Source of the DNA: CAVSJJ01 sp963728395
Lineage (GTDB): Bacteria > Actinomycetota > Actinomycetes > Actinomycetales > Dermatophilaceae
Assembly (NCBI GenBank): GCA_963728395.1
Contig: CAVSJJ010000002.1
Span: 50,474 to 114,473 of the forward strand
DNA: 64,000 nucleotides
Direction of reading: 5' to 3'
Below the pieces are notes generated by a model. That model was not told the DNA's origin. It searched no databases and saw nothing but the letters and a program-made list of their open reading frames with translations. Both the position numbers and the translations under genes were made by a program. This document shows positions 17,970 through 26,316 of the stretch, in pieces (the stretch's first letter is position 1; every line of letters starts with the position of its first letter).

Positions 17970-18545
17970 ATGAGCGCCGTCCGTCACCGGCTCGCCGGCC
18001 CCGCCGTCCTCCTCGCCGCCGTCCTGACGGTCGCGGCGATGGGCGGGCTCGCGCTGGTGTGGCAGCAGGGCTACCGGCTCTACATCGTCCACACCGGCTC
18101 GATGGAGCCGGGCCTGCGTCCGGGGGACGCGGTCCTCGACGCACCGGTCAGCGGACCGGTGCGCCCGGGCCAGGTCGTCACCTTCGCCGTCGCCTCGGGC
18201 CCCGACTCGGTCGTCACGCACCGGGTCGTCTCCGTCGACGGCGGCCTGATCCACACCCAGGGCGACGCGAACCGCTCGCCCGACTCGTGGGTCCTGCACC
18301 GCGACCGGCTGCGGGGGCTGCCCGTGGCGACCCTGCCGCGGGCCGGCTATGCCCTCGTCTATCTCCAGCAACCCGCCGGGCTCGGCTCGATCATCACCGC
18401 GGTCCTCGGCCTCACCCTCCTGTGGCGGGTCTTCTTCCCCGGCCCGGAGGGCGCGCCGGTGCCGGCACGCGCCCCGGCAGGGGTCCGCGCCACCCGGCTG
18501 CGCCGCTCCGTGCGGCGCGTGGCCCTGCGCGGCACGCCCGGCTGA
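17970..18545 (+). CDS. SipW-like (ER-type) signal peptidase I
   Basis: A 191-residue membrane protease. An N-terminal helix (about 12-32) leads to the catalytic Ser44 in HTGSMEPG. The general base is a histidine (His84 in VVTHRVVS), not the lysine of ordinary Lep, which marks the ER/SipW type. A second helix lies near 130-150 and the tail is Arg-rich. It should remove the signal peptide of the TasA-like protein encoded 117 nt upstream. Confidence 0.85.
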   Translation: MSAVRHRLAGPAVLLAAVLTVAAMGGLALVWQQGYRLYIVHTGSMEPGLRPGDAVLDAPVSGPVRPGQVVTFAVASGPDSVVTHRVVSVDGGLIHTQGDANRSPDSWVLHRDRLRGLPVATLPRAGYALVYLQQPAGLGSIITAVLGLTLLWRVFFPGPEGAPVPARAPAGVRATRLRRSVRRVALRGTPG

Positions 18546-18621
18546 CCGGTCGCCCCCACCCGCTGCGGGGCATCCCGTGCCTCGGTCCGCGCTTCCCCTT
18601 ACCTCTGTCACCGCCCTGGGC

Positions 18622-18627
18622 TAGTGT
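18622..18627 (+). promoter_or_regulatory. Putative -10 box for the two-component pair
   Basis: TAGTGT (TANNNT type) lies 33 nt before the GTG of the histidine kinase gene, with a GGAGGGCTGGGG purine stretch between them as ribosome binding region. Confidence 0.35.
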
Positions 18628-18660
18628 GCGGGTGCCAGGGAGGGCTGGGGAGCCACGGGG

Positions 18661-20319
18661 GTGGACGAGGTGCATGGGCAGTTCGCAGGGGTGCCGGACA
18701 CGGTGTCCCGCTCACGGGAGGGCCGGTCGGCCGCGCTGAGGTCGGTCGTGCGCCCGGCCGCCCGACCCGCGGTCGTCGTCGGTGCCGCCGTCGGCGTGGC
18801 CCTCCTCGGGATGGCCCTCGCCGGTCGCGCCTCGGACGGAGTCGGCCTGCGACCGGTGGCCGACACGCTCGGCGTCGTCGCCACCGCCCTCTTCTTCGGT
18901 GCCGGGATGCTCCGCTACACCCGGTGGAGCGTGACCGCCGAGCCGTATGCCGCGGCCGCCACCGCCGGCCTGCTCGTCTTCGCGGTGGCCGGGGTCCCGA
19001 TGACCCTCGCGACCCGGACGATGGTCGCGACGTCCGCGGTGAGCGTCCCGGCCAGCCTGACCCGGCTGGTCGCCGTCCTCGCCGTCGCGGTCCTCCTCGC
19101 CCCGGTGCTCCGGGCGCAGCGCCCCGTGCGGGCGCCCCATCCGGTGCGGCTCGCCGCCGGCGGCCTGGTCGTCGTGCTATCGGCGTTCGCGCTCCTGGTG
19201 CTTTCCGCGCGGGCCGCGCCGGGGCAGCTGTCCTCGGCGTCGACGGCCGTCGCGGTCGACGCCGCCGCGGCGATGACCTGGCTCGTGCTCGCCGGCTTCC
19301 TGGTCCGGTCCGCTCGGCGCGACGGTGGCGCCGGCCCCGGGTGGGGTGTCGTCGTCGCGCTCCTGCTCGGCGTCGCCGGCGTCATCCGCTCGGCCGGCGG
19401 CGATGCCGGCCGCTGGCCGTGGCTCGTCGGGGTCGGCATCCTCACACTGGCGGCCGGGGTCGTCGCGGTCGCCGCGGCCGCCCGCGAGGCCGGTGACGCC
19501 CTCACCGGCCAGGACCGCGCCCTCGACGACGCCGGACGCGCGCTCGCCGAGTCCGAGTCGTTGCTCGCCTCGGCGGCGTCCGACCGGGCCGACCTCGTCC
19601 ACGACGCCCGGTCGATGATCGCGGCCCTGCGGACGGCGCTCGTCGCGCTCGACCGGGACGCCGGACGTCTCGACCCCGGTGCCTCCCACGACATGCGGAC
19701 CGCGATGGACGCCGAGCTCGACCGGCTCGGTCGGCTCATCGAGGGCGCCCGGCGCGTCGACGCGGCGGGCGCCCCCGATCCGGAGTGGGTCGAGGTCGCC
19801 CAGGTCCTCGACCCGCTCCTGGCCACGATGCGCGCGGACGGCCTCGTCGTCGACCGCCTCGTCGCCGGGCTCTGGGTGCGGGTCGAGCGCGACGCCCTGG
19901 CCCGGATCCTCGGCAACCTGCTCGTCAACGCCCGGGTCCATGCACCCGGGGCCCGGGTCGTGGTCCGGGGCGAGGTCGCCGGCCACGTCATCCGCCTCGT
20001 CATCGAGGACGACGGCCCCGGGGTGCCCGCCCCGTTGCGCGACGCGGCGTTCGACCGCGGCGTGACGGACGGCCGCGGCGATGGTCTCGGCCTCGATGTC
20101 GCCCGACGGGCCGCGCGGGCGCAGGGTGGTGATCTCGTCCTCGCCGAGCGTCCCGGCGGCGGCTCCCGCTTCGTCCTCACCCTCCGCGGCGCCACGGGCC
20201 GCCCCTCCGCGCCGGTCGGGCGGCACCGGCTCGAGTGCGTCGCGCCCGTCCGGGTCGGCGGCATCGCCCGCGCCGCCCGGGTCCACCCACCGCTCGAGCG
20301 CCCGGGAGGGCGGCCGTGA
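18661..20319 (+). CDS. Membrane sensor histidine kinase
   Basis: A 552-residue kinase. About eight hydrophobic segments fill residues 35-275. A short linker leads to a dimerisation segment DLVHDARSMIAALR (near 317) carrying the likely phospho-acceptor His. The HATPase domain has NLLVNARVH (N box), EDDGPGVP (G1) and GDGLGLDVARR (G2). It ends in a GTGA overlap with the response regulator gene. The signal sensed is unknown. Closeness to the TasA/SipW and ABC genes suggests envelope control. Confidence 0.85.
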   Translation: MDEVHGQFAGVPDTVSRSREGRSAALRSVVRPAARPAVVVGAAVGVALLGMALAGRASDGVGLRPVADTLGVVATALFFGAGMLRYTRWSVTAEPYAAAATAGLLVFAVAGVPMTLATRTMVATSAVSVPASLTRLVAVLAVAVLLAPVLRAQRPVRAPHPVRLAAGGLVVVLSAFALLVLSARAAPGQLSSASTAVAVDAAAAMTWLVLAGFLVRSARRDGGAGPGWGVVVALLLGVAGVIRSAGGDAGRWPWLVGVGILTLAAGVVAVAAAAREAGDALTGQDRALDDAGRALAESESLLASAASDRADLVHDARSMIAALRTALVALDRDAGRLDPGASHDMRTAMDAELDRLGRLIEGARRVDAAGAPDPEWVEVAQVLDPLLATMRADGLVVDRLVAGLWVRVERDALARILGNLLVNARVHAPGARVVVRGEVAGHVIRLVIEDDGPGVPAPLRDAAFDRGVTDGRGDGLGLDVARRAARAQGGDLVLAERPGGGSRFVLTLRGATGRPSAPVGRHRLECVAPVRVGGIARAARVHPPLERPGGRP

Positions 20320-20990
20320 CCGACCCGGCGACAACGCGCGTCGTCATCGTCGAGGATCACGCCCTCCTGGCCCAGACCCTCGTCCACGCACTCGCCGCCG
20401 AGGGGATCCAGACGGTGGCGGCGCCGCCGGCGTCGCCGCGCGCCGTCCTCGACGTCGTCGAGCGCACGTCGCCGGACGTCGTCCTCCTCGACCTCGAGCT
20501 CGGGCCGCCGGTGGGCAACGGGGTCGTCCTCATCGAGCCGCTGCGCGCCCTGGGCGCTCGGGTCCTCGTCGTCACGGGAGTCATCCGACGCGACCGGGTC
20601 GCCGCCGCGGTCGAGGCCGGAGCGGTCGGCTACGTCCTGAAGTCCGCTCCGTTCGACACCCTCCTGGCGACGGTCGTCGCGGTCCTCGCCGGTCGGTCGG
20701 TCCTCGGCGAGGCCGACCGGTTCCAGCTGCTGTCGCTCCTGCGCTCGGAGCGGGCCGGGGCGCGAGCCCGTCGCGCGCCCTTCGATCGGCTCAGCCCGGG
20801 GGAGCAGGCGGTGCTGCATGCCCTGGCCGAGGGGCACCAGGTCGACGACATCGCCCACGACCGGCTCGTGTCGCCGGCGACGGTGCGTTCCCAGGTCCGC
20901 GGGATCCTCACCAAGCTGGGAGTGAGCAGCCAGCTCGCCGCCGTGGCGGTGGCTCGCAGCGCGGGCTGGCTGGACCGGTCGCCGGGCTGA
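20316..20990 (+). CDS. NarL/LuxR-type response regulator
   Basis: A 224-residue DNA-binding regulator. The receiver has the acidic pair VEDH near residue 12, the phospho-acceptor Asp in VVLLDLE near 54, Thr in VVTGV near 84 and Lys in YVLKSA near 108. The C-terminal helix-turn-helix spans LSPGEQAVLHALAEG to VRSQVRGILTKLGVSSQ (about 160-208), the LuxR pattern. It is translationally coupled to the kinase. Confidence 0.9.
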   Translation: MTDPATTRVVIVEDHALLAQTLVHALAAEGIQTVAAPPASPRAVLDVVERTSPDVVLLDLELGPPVGNGVVLIEPLRALGARVLVVTGVIRRDRVAAAVEAGAVGYVLKSAPFDTLLATVVAVLAGRSVLGEADRFQLLSLLRSERAGARARRAPFDRLSPGEQAVLHALAEGHQVDDIAHDRLVSPATVRSQVRGILTKLGVSSQLAAVAVARSAGWLDRSPG

Positions 20991-21030
20991 CCTCCGTCGT
21001 CGACCGGCGCCCGCGGGACGCCGAGCGGCG

Positions 21031-21660
21031 CTAGCGCGGGTAGTCGAACTCGGCGTAGTCGCGGACGTAGAAGTCCTTGACGAGCCGCTCGAGGGCCGGC
21101 GAGATCTCGACGTCGCGGCTGGAGCGGCCGGCGACGACCTCGCCGTGCCGAGCGCGGGGGATCTCGGTGTCGAGACCGAGGCTCCACCGCTTGTCGAGGT
21201 CGGCGAGGATCGAGCCGAGGCCCTGCTCGAGGTGGTAGGTCCGGGCGCCGGCCAGCTTGAACTCGACCTGCGGCCGGAGGTGGTTGTCGAAGACGAACGG
21301 GTCCGCGGCATACCGCCTGAACGCCGACTTGGCCCATTTCTCGACGGCGGAGGCGTCGGTGCGCGGGTCGCGGTCGCGAAGCCGCCACAGGTACTCGGAG
21401 CGGAGCCGGGCCATCGGCTCGCGGACGACGAGGAACATCGCGTCGAACCGGTCGAGCCGGAAGTTCGTCTCGAGCATCGCCGCATGCATGTGCTGAGGCG
21501 TGCACCGGCGGACGTAGTTGACCGACTGCGGCCCCATCTTCCCGTCGAGGTAGGCGCGCTGGTAGCCGCTCTGCTTGAAGACCATCTCGATGCTCGTGCC
21601 CCCGGCCTTGGGGACGTGGATGAACAGGATGTTCCTGCCGTCCTTGCGGAAGATGGGCAC
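21031..21660 (-). CDS. Sulfotransferase family 2 protein
   Basis: A 209-residue enzyme of the PAPS-dependent carbohydrate sulfotransferase type. The 5'-phosphosulfate loop is FIHVPKAGGTS (residues 12-22) and the 3'-phosphate motif is VVREPMARLRSEY near 75. Start GTG 21660 has AGGAGTG upstream, and a possible -10 (TAGCAT) lies at 21703-21698. No glycan genes adjoin it, so the acceptor is unknown. It ends convergent to the response regulator gene, 40 nt away. Confidence 0.8.
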   Translation of the reverse strand: MPIFRKDGRNILFIHVPKAGGTSIEMVFKQSGYQRAYLDGKMGPQSVNYVRRCTPQHMHAAMLETNFRLDRFDAMFLVVREPMARLRSEYLWRLRDRDPRTDASAVEKWAKSAFRRYAADPFVFDNHLRPQVEFKLAGARTYHLEQGLGSILADLDKRWSLGLDTEIPRARHGEVVAGRSSRDVEISPALERLVKDFYVRDYAEFDYPR

Positions 21661-21713
21661 GCGGGCACTCCTGGGGCGGGGGCGGGTCGCTCCGATGCTA
21701 GCCCGGCCCAGGA

Positions 21714-22310
21714 TCACCGGGGGGCGGGTCGCTCGGCTCCGGCGCCACGCCGGTAGGTGAGCAGGACGACGTCCGGCCCAGCCGGGGTCACCGCGCCGAG
21801 GGCGAGGTCGCGCGGCGCGACGCCGGTGGGGAAGAGCCGCCGACCCTCGCCGAGGACGACGGGGTGGACCATGAGCCGGTACTCGTCGACGAGACCGTGG
21901 TCGTGGAGGAAGCCGACGAGCGTCGCGCTCCCGGAGACGAGGATGTCGCCGTCGTAGCGACCGACCAGGGCCGCGACCTCGGCGGCGACGTCGTGGGAGA
22001 TCACGGTCGTGTTCGTCCAGGTGGGGTTGGTCAGCGTCGTCGAGACGACGACCTTGGGCATCGCGTTCATCCGGGCGCCGAAGTCGCCGGTCTGCTCCTC
22101 CAGCTGCGGCCACACCGCGGCGAAGCCCTCGTAGGTGACCCGGCCGAGGAGCTGGACGTCGGCCGCCATGAGCTCGTCGTACTTGATCCGCTCGCCCTCC
22201 GGGGTCGGGTGGCGGAAGGACCACCCGCCCTGAGCCGTCCCCTCGGCGCCGCCGGGGTCGGTGATGACCCCGTCGAGGGAGATGAACTCCGAGACGACGA
22301 GCCGACCCAT
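21714..22310 (-). CDS. RibD C-terminal/dihydrofolate-reductase-like protein
   Basis: A 198-residue protein of the RibD_C (DHFR-fold) family. It opens with GRLVVSEFISLDGVITDP, continues with LLGRVTYEGFA near 58, and has GDILVSGSATLVGFLHDHGLVDEYRLMVHPVVLGEGRRLF in the C-terminal half. These are the usual NADPH-fold landmarks. The start at 22310 is chosen for AGGAAGG 5 nt upstream; the open frame extends further without support. The substrate is unknown. Confidence 0.85.
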   Translation of the reverse strand: MGRLVVSEFISLDGVITDPGGAEGTAQGGWSFRHPTPEGERIKYDELMAADVQLLGRVTYEGFAAVWPQLEEQTGDFGARMNAMPKVVVSTTLTNPTWTNTTVISHDVAAEVAALVGRYDGDILVSGSATLVGFLHDHGLVDEYRLMVHPVVLGEGRRLFPTGVAPRDLALGAVTPAGPDVVLLTYRRGAGAERPAPR

Positions 22311-22532
22311 GCGCCTTCCTTCCTCGCGTGGGGTCGTTCCCGGTCCCACCCGGTCCCACGCCACTCGGCCGCCCGACGCGGCCACCGATCATCCAGCATG
22401 CGTCCGGATCGATCGAGGCACAACGGGGTAAGGACCGCTCGGCGGCGTCCCTGGTCGGCGCACGCCGCCGCCCCACGGCCGACCTGGCGCCGTGGGCCCC
22501 GTCCGAGGCCGACCCGATGCGAGGATGTGACG

Positions 22533-24227
22533 ATGCCGCCTCCCGACGACGCCGGCCCCTTGGTGCTCGGCCCCATCCTCCGGTACGTCGGCGAGAGCGA
22601 GGCCACCGTGTGGGTGCAGACCGCCCGCGCCGCGACCGTCACCGTGTCGAGCGAGGGTCGCGCGTGGAACGCTCGGACCTTCGCGGTGCACGGGTTCCAC
22701 TACGCCCTCGTCCATGTCGACCGGCTCGAACCCGGCTCGGTCCGGACGTATGCCGTCGCGGTCGACGGCACGAGCGCGTGGCCGCCACCGGACTCGCCCT
22801 ACCCCGCCAGCCGCATCGCGACGATCAACCCGGCCACGTCGGCCCGGATCGCCTTCGGGTCGTGCCGGACCAGCGTGCCGCACGACGCGGAGGGCAACCG
22901 CACGGACGGCATCGACGCACTGCGCGCGTATGCCGTGCGGATGGCCCGCGACGACGGCGCGAGCTGGCCGGACCTGCTCGCCTTCCTCGGTGACCAGGTC
23001 TACGCGGACGAGAACACCCCCCAGGCCCTCACCGACTTCATCGCCTCCCGGCGCAGTCTCGATGTCCCGCCCGGCGCGGAGGTCAAGGAGTTCGTCGAGT
23101 ACGACCACCTCTACCAGCTCGCCTGGAGCGACGACGCGGTCCGCTGGATCCTCTCGACGATCCCGTCGACGATGATCTTCGACGACCACGACGTCCGCGA
23201 CGACTGGAACACCTCATGGGCGTGGCGCAAGGCGATCGAGCAGACGTCGTGGTGGGGGGAACGGATCGTCGCCGCGCTCGCGTCGTACTGGGTCTACCAG
23301 CACATCGGCAACCTCTCGCCCAGCGAACTGGGGCGGGACGCTATGTGGCAGAAGGTCGCCGAGCATGAGGCGTCGGGCGCCGACGGCGAGCTCGACCTCA
23401 CCGGCGACCTGGACGCCCTGGCCCGGCGGGCCAACGACCATCCGGACACCTACCGGTGGAGCTTCTTCCGCGACCTCGGCGAGTCGCGCCTCGTCGTCGT
23501 CGACTCCCGGGCGGCCCGTCGCCTCGATCCCGACCGTCGCTCGATGCTCGACGACGCCGAGATGTCCTGGCTGCAGGAGCATCTGCACGGGGACTGTCGG
23601 CACCTGTTCATCGGGACCTCGCTGCCGTTCCTCCTGCCGCCCGGGCTGCACGACCTCGAGGCGATGAGCGAGGCGGGCGCGCAGGGCGGGTACGGACGGC
23701 TCGTCGCCCGCGCGTGCGAGCGGATGCGTCAGGCCATCGACCTCGAGCACTGGGCGGCGTTCAACGCGGGCTTCGCCGAGGTCTTCGACGCCGTCATGTC
23801 CGTCGGGCGGGGGGAGCGCGGCACGCCACCCGAGAGCATCACCTTCCTGTCCGGCGACGTCCACAACTCCTATCTCGCCGAGGTCGTGGACCCGGCGCAG
23901 CACGGTTCGCGGTCGGCCGTCATCCAGGCGGTCTGCTCGCCGATGCGCAACCCCATGCCCCGGGCCATCCGGGTCTTCATGTCGCTGTTCGCCCGCTCGC
24001 TCGTCCGTCCGATGCATGCGATCAGCCGGCGCTCGACCCGGGTCCCCGACCCGGCATACCCCTGGCAGGTCACCGAGGGGCCGTGGTTCGACAACAACAT
24101 CGCGGTCTGCGAGGTGACCGACGTGGGGCTCGACCTGGCCTGGTATGCCGGGGAGCAGGCGAGCGAGGACCCGACCGACACCCGGCTTCGCACCGTCGCC
24201 CGCATCGAGATCCCCACTCGGGGGTAA
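22533..24227 (+). CDS. Alkaline phosphatase D family protein (PhoD-like)
   Basis: A 564-residue metallophosphoesterase. An N-terminal fibronectin-like domain (GPILRYVGESEATVWVQT) precedes the catalytic core. Metal-site motifs are FGSCRTS near 107, LLAFLGDQVYADE near 148, MIFDDHDVRDDWN near 214 and TFLSGDVHNSY near 440. No export signal is apparent, unlike classic PhoD, so it may act inside the cell. The start follows GAGGATGTGA. It is divergent from the RibD-like gene. Confidence 0.85.
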   Translation: MPPPDDAGPLVLGPILRYVGESEATVWVQTARAATVTVSSEGRAWNARTFAVHGFHYALVHVDRLEPGSVRTYAVAVDGTSAWPPPDSPYPASRIATINPATSARIAFGSCRTSVPHDAEGNRTDGIDALRAYAVRMARDDGASWPDLLAFLGDQVYADENTPQALTDFIASRRSLDVPPGAEVKEFVEYDHLYQLAWSDDAVRWILSTIPSTMIFDDHDVRDDWNTSWAWRKAIEQTSWWGERIVAALASYWVYQHIGNLSPSELGRDAMWQKVAEHEASGADGELDLTGDLDALARRANDHPDTYRWSFFRDLGESRLVVVDSRAARRLDPDRRSMLDDAEMSWLQEHLHGDCRHLFIGTSLPFLLPPGLHDLEAMSEAGAQGGYGRLVARACERMRQAIDLEHWAAFNAGFAEVFDAVMSVGRGERGTPPESITFLSGDVHNSYLAEVVDPAQHGSRSAVIQAVCSPMRNPMPRAIRVFMSLFARSLVRPMHAISRRSTRVPDPAYPWQVTEGPWFDNNIAVCEVTDVGLDLAWYAGEQASEDPTDTRLRTVARIEIPTRG

Positions 24228-24311
24228 GGCAGTGCCAGCAGCCGATCCCCTCCGCTGCCCCGCGGCGGCGCACGGACACAGTGGCACGGACAGCGCCGAG
24301 AAGAGGAGCCC

Positions 24312-25106
24312 ATGGATACCCACGAGGTCCGACAGGCGACCCGCCACGTCAACGACAGTCCCGCCCTGGAATGGCTCGCCCGGCTCGGCTTCGGCGCGAG
24401 CGGCCTGATCCACATCGTCATCGCCGTCATCGCCCTCGAGGTGGCCTGGGGGCACGGCGGCGGGAAGAACGCGGACCAGTCCGGGGCGCTCGCCACCCTG
24501 TCGCAGAACCCGCTCGGCCTCATCCTGCTGTGGATCGTCACCGTGGGCTTCATCGGCCTGGCGGTCTGGCAGGTCACCGAGGGGATCGTCAGCGGACCGC
24601 ACACCGAGATGAGCGACCGGCTCAAGCGCCTCGTCAAGGGGATCGTCTACCTCGTCCTGGCCTGGACGTCGGGGAAGTTCGCCGTCGGCAGCGGTTCCTC
24701 GAGCAAGCAGAAGACCCAGGACTTCACGGCGACGGTCCTGCAGTGGCCCGGCGGGCGGATCATCATCGGGGTCGTCGGTGGCGTCGTCATCGCCGTGGGC
24801 GGCTACCACGTCTACAAGGGCATGAAGAAGCGGTTCCTCGAGGAGCTCGAGGACCACCCCGGCCATTGGGCCGAGGTGGCCGGACGATGGGGTTACGTTG
24901 CCAAGGGGATCGCCCTCACCGCGGTCGGGGTCCTCTTCGTGGCCGCCGCCTGGACCCGGCATGCGCAGGACGCCTCGGGCCTCGACGGCGCCCTGCGAAC
25001 GCTGCGCGGACAGCCGTTCGGCCAGTGGCTGCTCAGCCTCATCGCGCTCGGCCTCGCGGCATACGGGCTGTACTCCTTCTCCCGGGCCCGGCACGCCGTG
25101 ACCTGA
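24312..25106 (+). CDS. DUF1206 membrane protein
   Basis: A 264-residue protein built of three repeats of about 80 residues, each a pair of hydrophobic helices. Repeat starts are recognisable from LARLGFGASGLIHI (residue 17), LKRLVKGIVYLVLAW (near 103) and AGRWGYVAKGIALTAVGV (near 190). This is the DUF1206 arrangement common in actinobacteria. The function is unknown. The Shine-Dalgarno is AAGAGGAG. Confidence 0.85.
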   Translation: MDTHEVRQATRHVNDSPALEWLARLGFGASGLIHIVIAVIALEVAWGHGGGKNADQSGALATLSQNPLGLILLWIVTVGFIGLAVWQVTEGIVSGPHTEMSDRLKRLVKGIVYLVLAWTSGKFAVGSGSSSKQKTQDFTATVLQWPGGRIIIGVVGGVVIAVGGYHVYKGMKKRFLEELEDHPGHWAEVAGRWGYVAKGIALTAVGVLFVAAAWTRHAQDASGLDGALRTLRGQPFGQWLLSLIALGLAAYGLYSFSRARHAVT

Positions 25107-25227
25107 GCCGGCCCGGGCGCCGGGCCCGGGTCATCCCCTCGGCCGAGGCCCCGGGCCCACCTCGAGCGCGTAGCCTTGGCGGCCGGGAGCCCGCGCCGGG
25201 CGGGCCGCGACACCGGGGAGGTCGGAC

Positions 25228-26100
25228 ATGCTCACGCCGAGCTGGCAGCTGTCCGCGACGATCTCCCTCGTCCTCGCCCTCGTCTGGGTGGCGTGCGCGC
25301 TCAGCAGTGCCCAGGCGCTGCGGGTCATCAAGGCCTTCGCCCTCGAGTTCGCCGTGCTCGTCGGGGTCTTCGCGGTCTACCAGCACACGGCATACCTCGC
25401 GCACGGCAAGACGGCGGGCGCCTTCGCCAACGCGCACACCGTCATGGACGTGGAGCGATGGCTCCACCTGCCGAGCGAGCTGACGGTCCAGCAGCTGACG
25501 ACGGGGATGCCGCTCCTCGAGCGCTCGCTCAACTGGTACTACGCGTATATGCACCTCAACGTCATGACGTTCTTCGTCGTGTGGATGTGGTGGCGGCACC
25601 GGGAGCGCTACGCCCTGCTCCGCAACACCGTCGCCCTGACGACACTCGCCTGCGTCCTCATCCAGATGGTGCCGGTCGCGCCGCCGCGGATGTTCGCCGA
25701 GCTCGGCTTCGTCGACACGGCGAAGGTCTACGGGCAGTCGGTCTACAGCGACGGCGGGATCGCCGACCAGCTCGGCGCGATGCCGTCGATCCATGTCGCG
25801 TGGGCGGGGATCGTCGGCCTGTTCGGAGCCTGGGCCGTGGGTCGGCGATGGGGGTGGGTCTTCGTCGCCCACTTCGTCCTGGTCTCCTACGTCGTCGTCG
25901 CGACGGCCAACCACTGGTGGCTCGACGGCATCGTCGGTCTCGTCGTCATGGGGATCGTCATGGCGCTGCTGTGGCCGGTCCACCAGTGGCTCGGCCGGCG
26001 TGCCGCTGCCCGTGAGGAGGCCGAGGGGTTCGCGGTGGGCGAGGAGCCGGGTGCCGAGCCGGACGCCGAGGACGCCGAGACCGAGCCCGCGCTCTCCTGA
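25228..26100 (+). CDS. PAP2-type membrane phosphatase/inositolphosphotransferase-like protein
   Basis: A 290-residue membrane protein with about six helices. The two catalytic blocks are PSIHVAWA near 189 and NHWWLDGIVG near 231, the pattern of the PAP2_3/Aur1-like branch of phosphatidic acid phosphatases. The C-terminal 35 residues are acidic (EEAEGFAVGEEPG and onward) and cytoplasmic. Lipid phosphate or phosphoinositol transfer is likely; the substrate is unknown. Confidence 0.8.
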   Translation: MLTPSWQLSATISLVLALVWVACALSSAQALRVIKAFALEFAVLVGVFAVYQHTAYLAHGKTAGAFANAHTVMDVERWLHLPSELTVQQLTTGMPLLERSLNWYYAYMHLNVMTFFVVWMWWRHRERYALLRNTVALTTLACVLIQMVPVAPPRMFAELGFVDTAKVYGQSVYSDGGIADQLGAMPSIHVAWAGIVGLFGAWAVGRRWGWVFVAHFVLVSYVVVATANHWWLDGIVGLVVMGIVMALLWPVHQWLGRRAAAREEAEGFAVGEEPGAEPDAEDAETEPALS

Positions 26101-26153
26101 CCTGGTTCGTCGCCCCCGGGCCGGCCGGAACCGTCCCCCACCCGCCCCTCTCC

Positions 26154-26240
26154 CTGCACGAACCTCTGCTAGCAGAGCTTCGTGCAGGACGGGGGTGTTG
26201 CAACACCCCCGTTCGGCAGCAACCTCTGCTAGCAGAGGTT
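26154..26240. terminator. Cluster of three palindromes between convergent genes
   Basis: This holds a near-perfect hairpin at 26154-26187 around CTCTGCTAGCAGAG, a perfect 20-bp palindrome GGGGGTGTTGCAACACCCCC at 26191-26210, and a perfect palindrome AACCTCTGCTAGCAGAGGTT at 26221-26240. The first and third share the same core 60 bp apart. Lying between converging genes, they probably terminate transcription from both sides, although no T-tract follows. Confidence 0.6.
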
Positions 26241-26316
26241 CGTGCAGGGGGGGTAGGGGGGTGCAGGGCGGGCAGACGGCGGTCGGGCGGGATGAGGTGA
26301 GCCGAGTCGGGGGCGA

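Noticed and set aside
18915..21668. A 917-residue minus-strand open frame
   Set aside because: Shadow of the histidine kinase, regulator and sulfotransferase genes, all of which have recognisable motifs in other frames.
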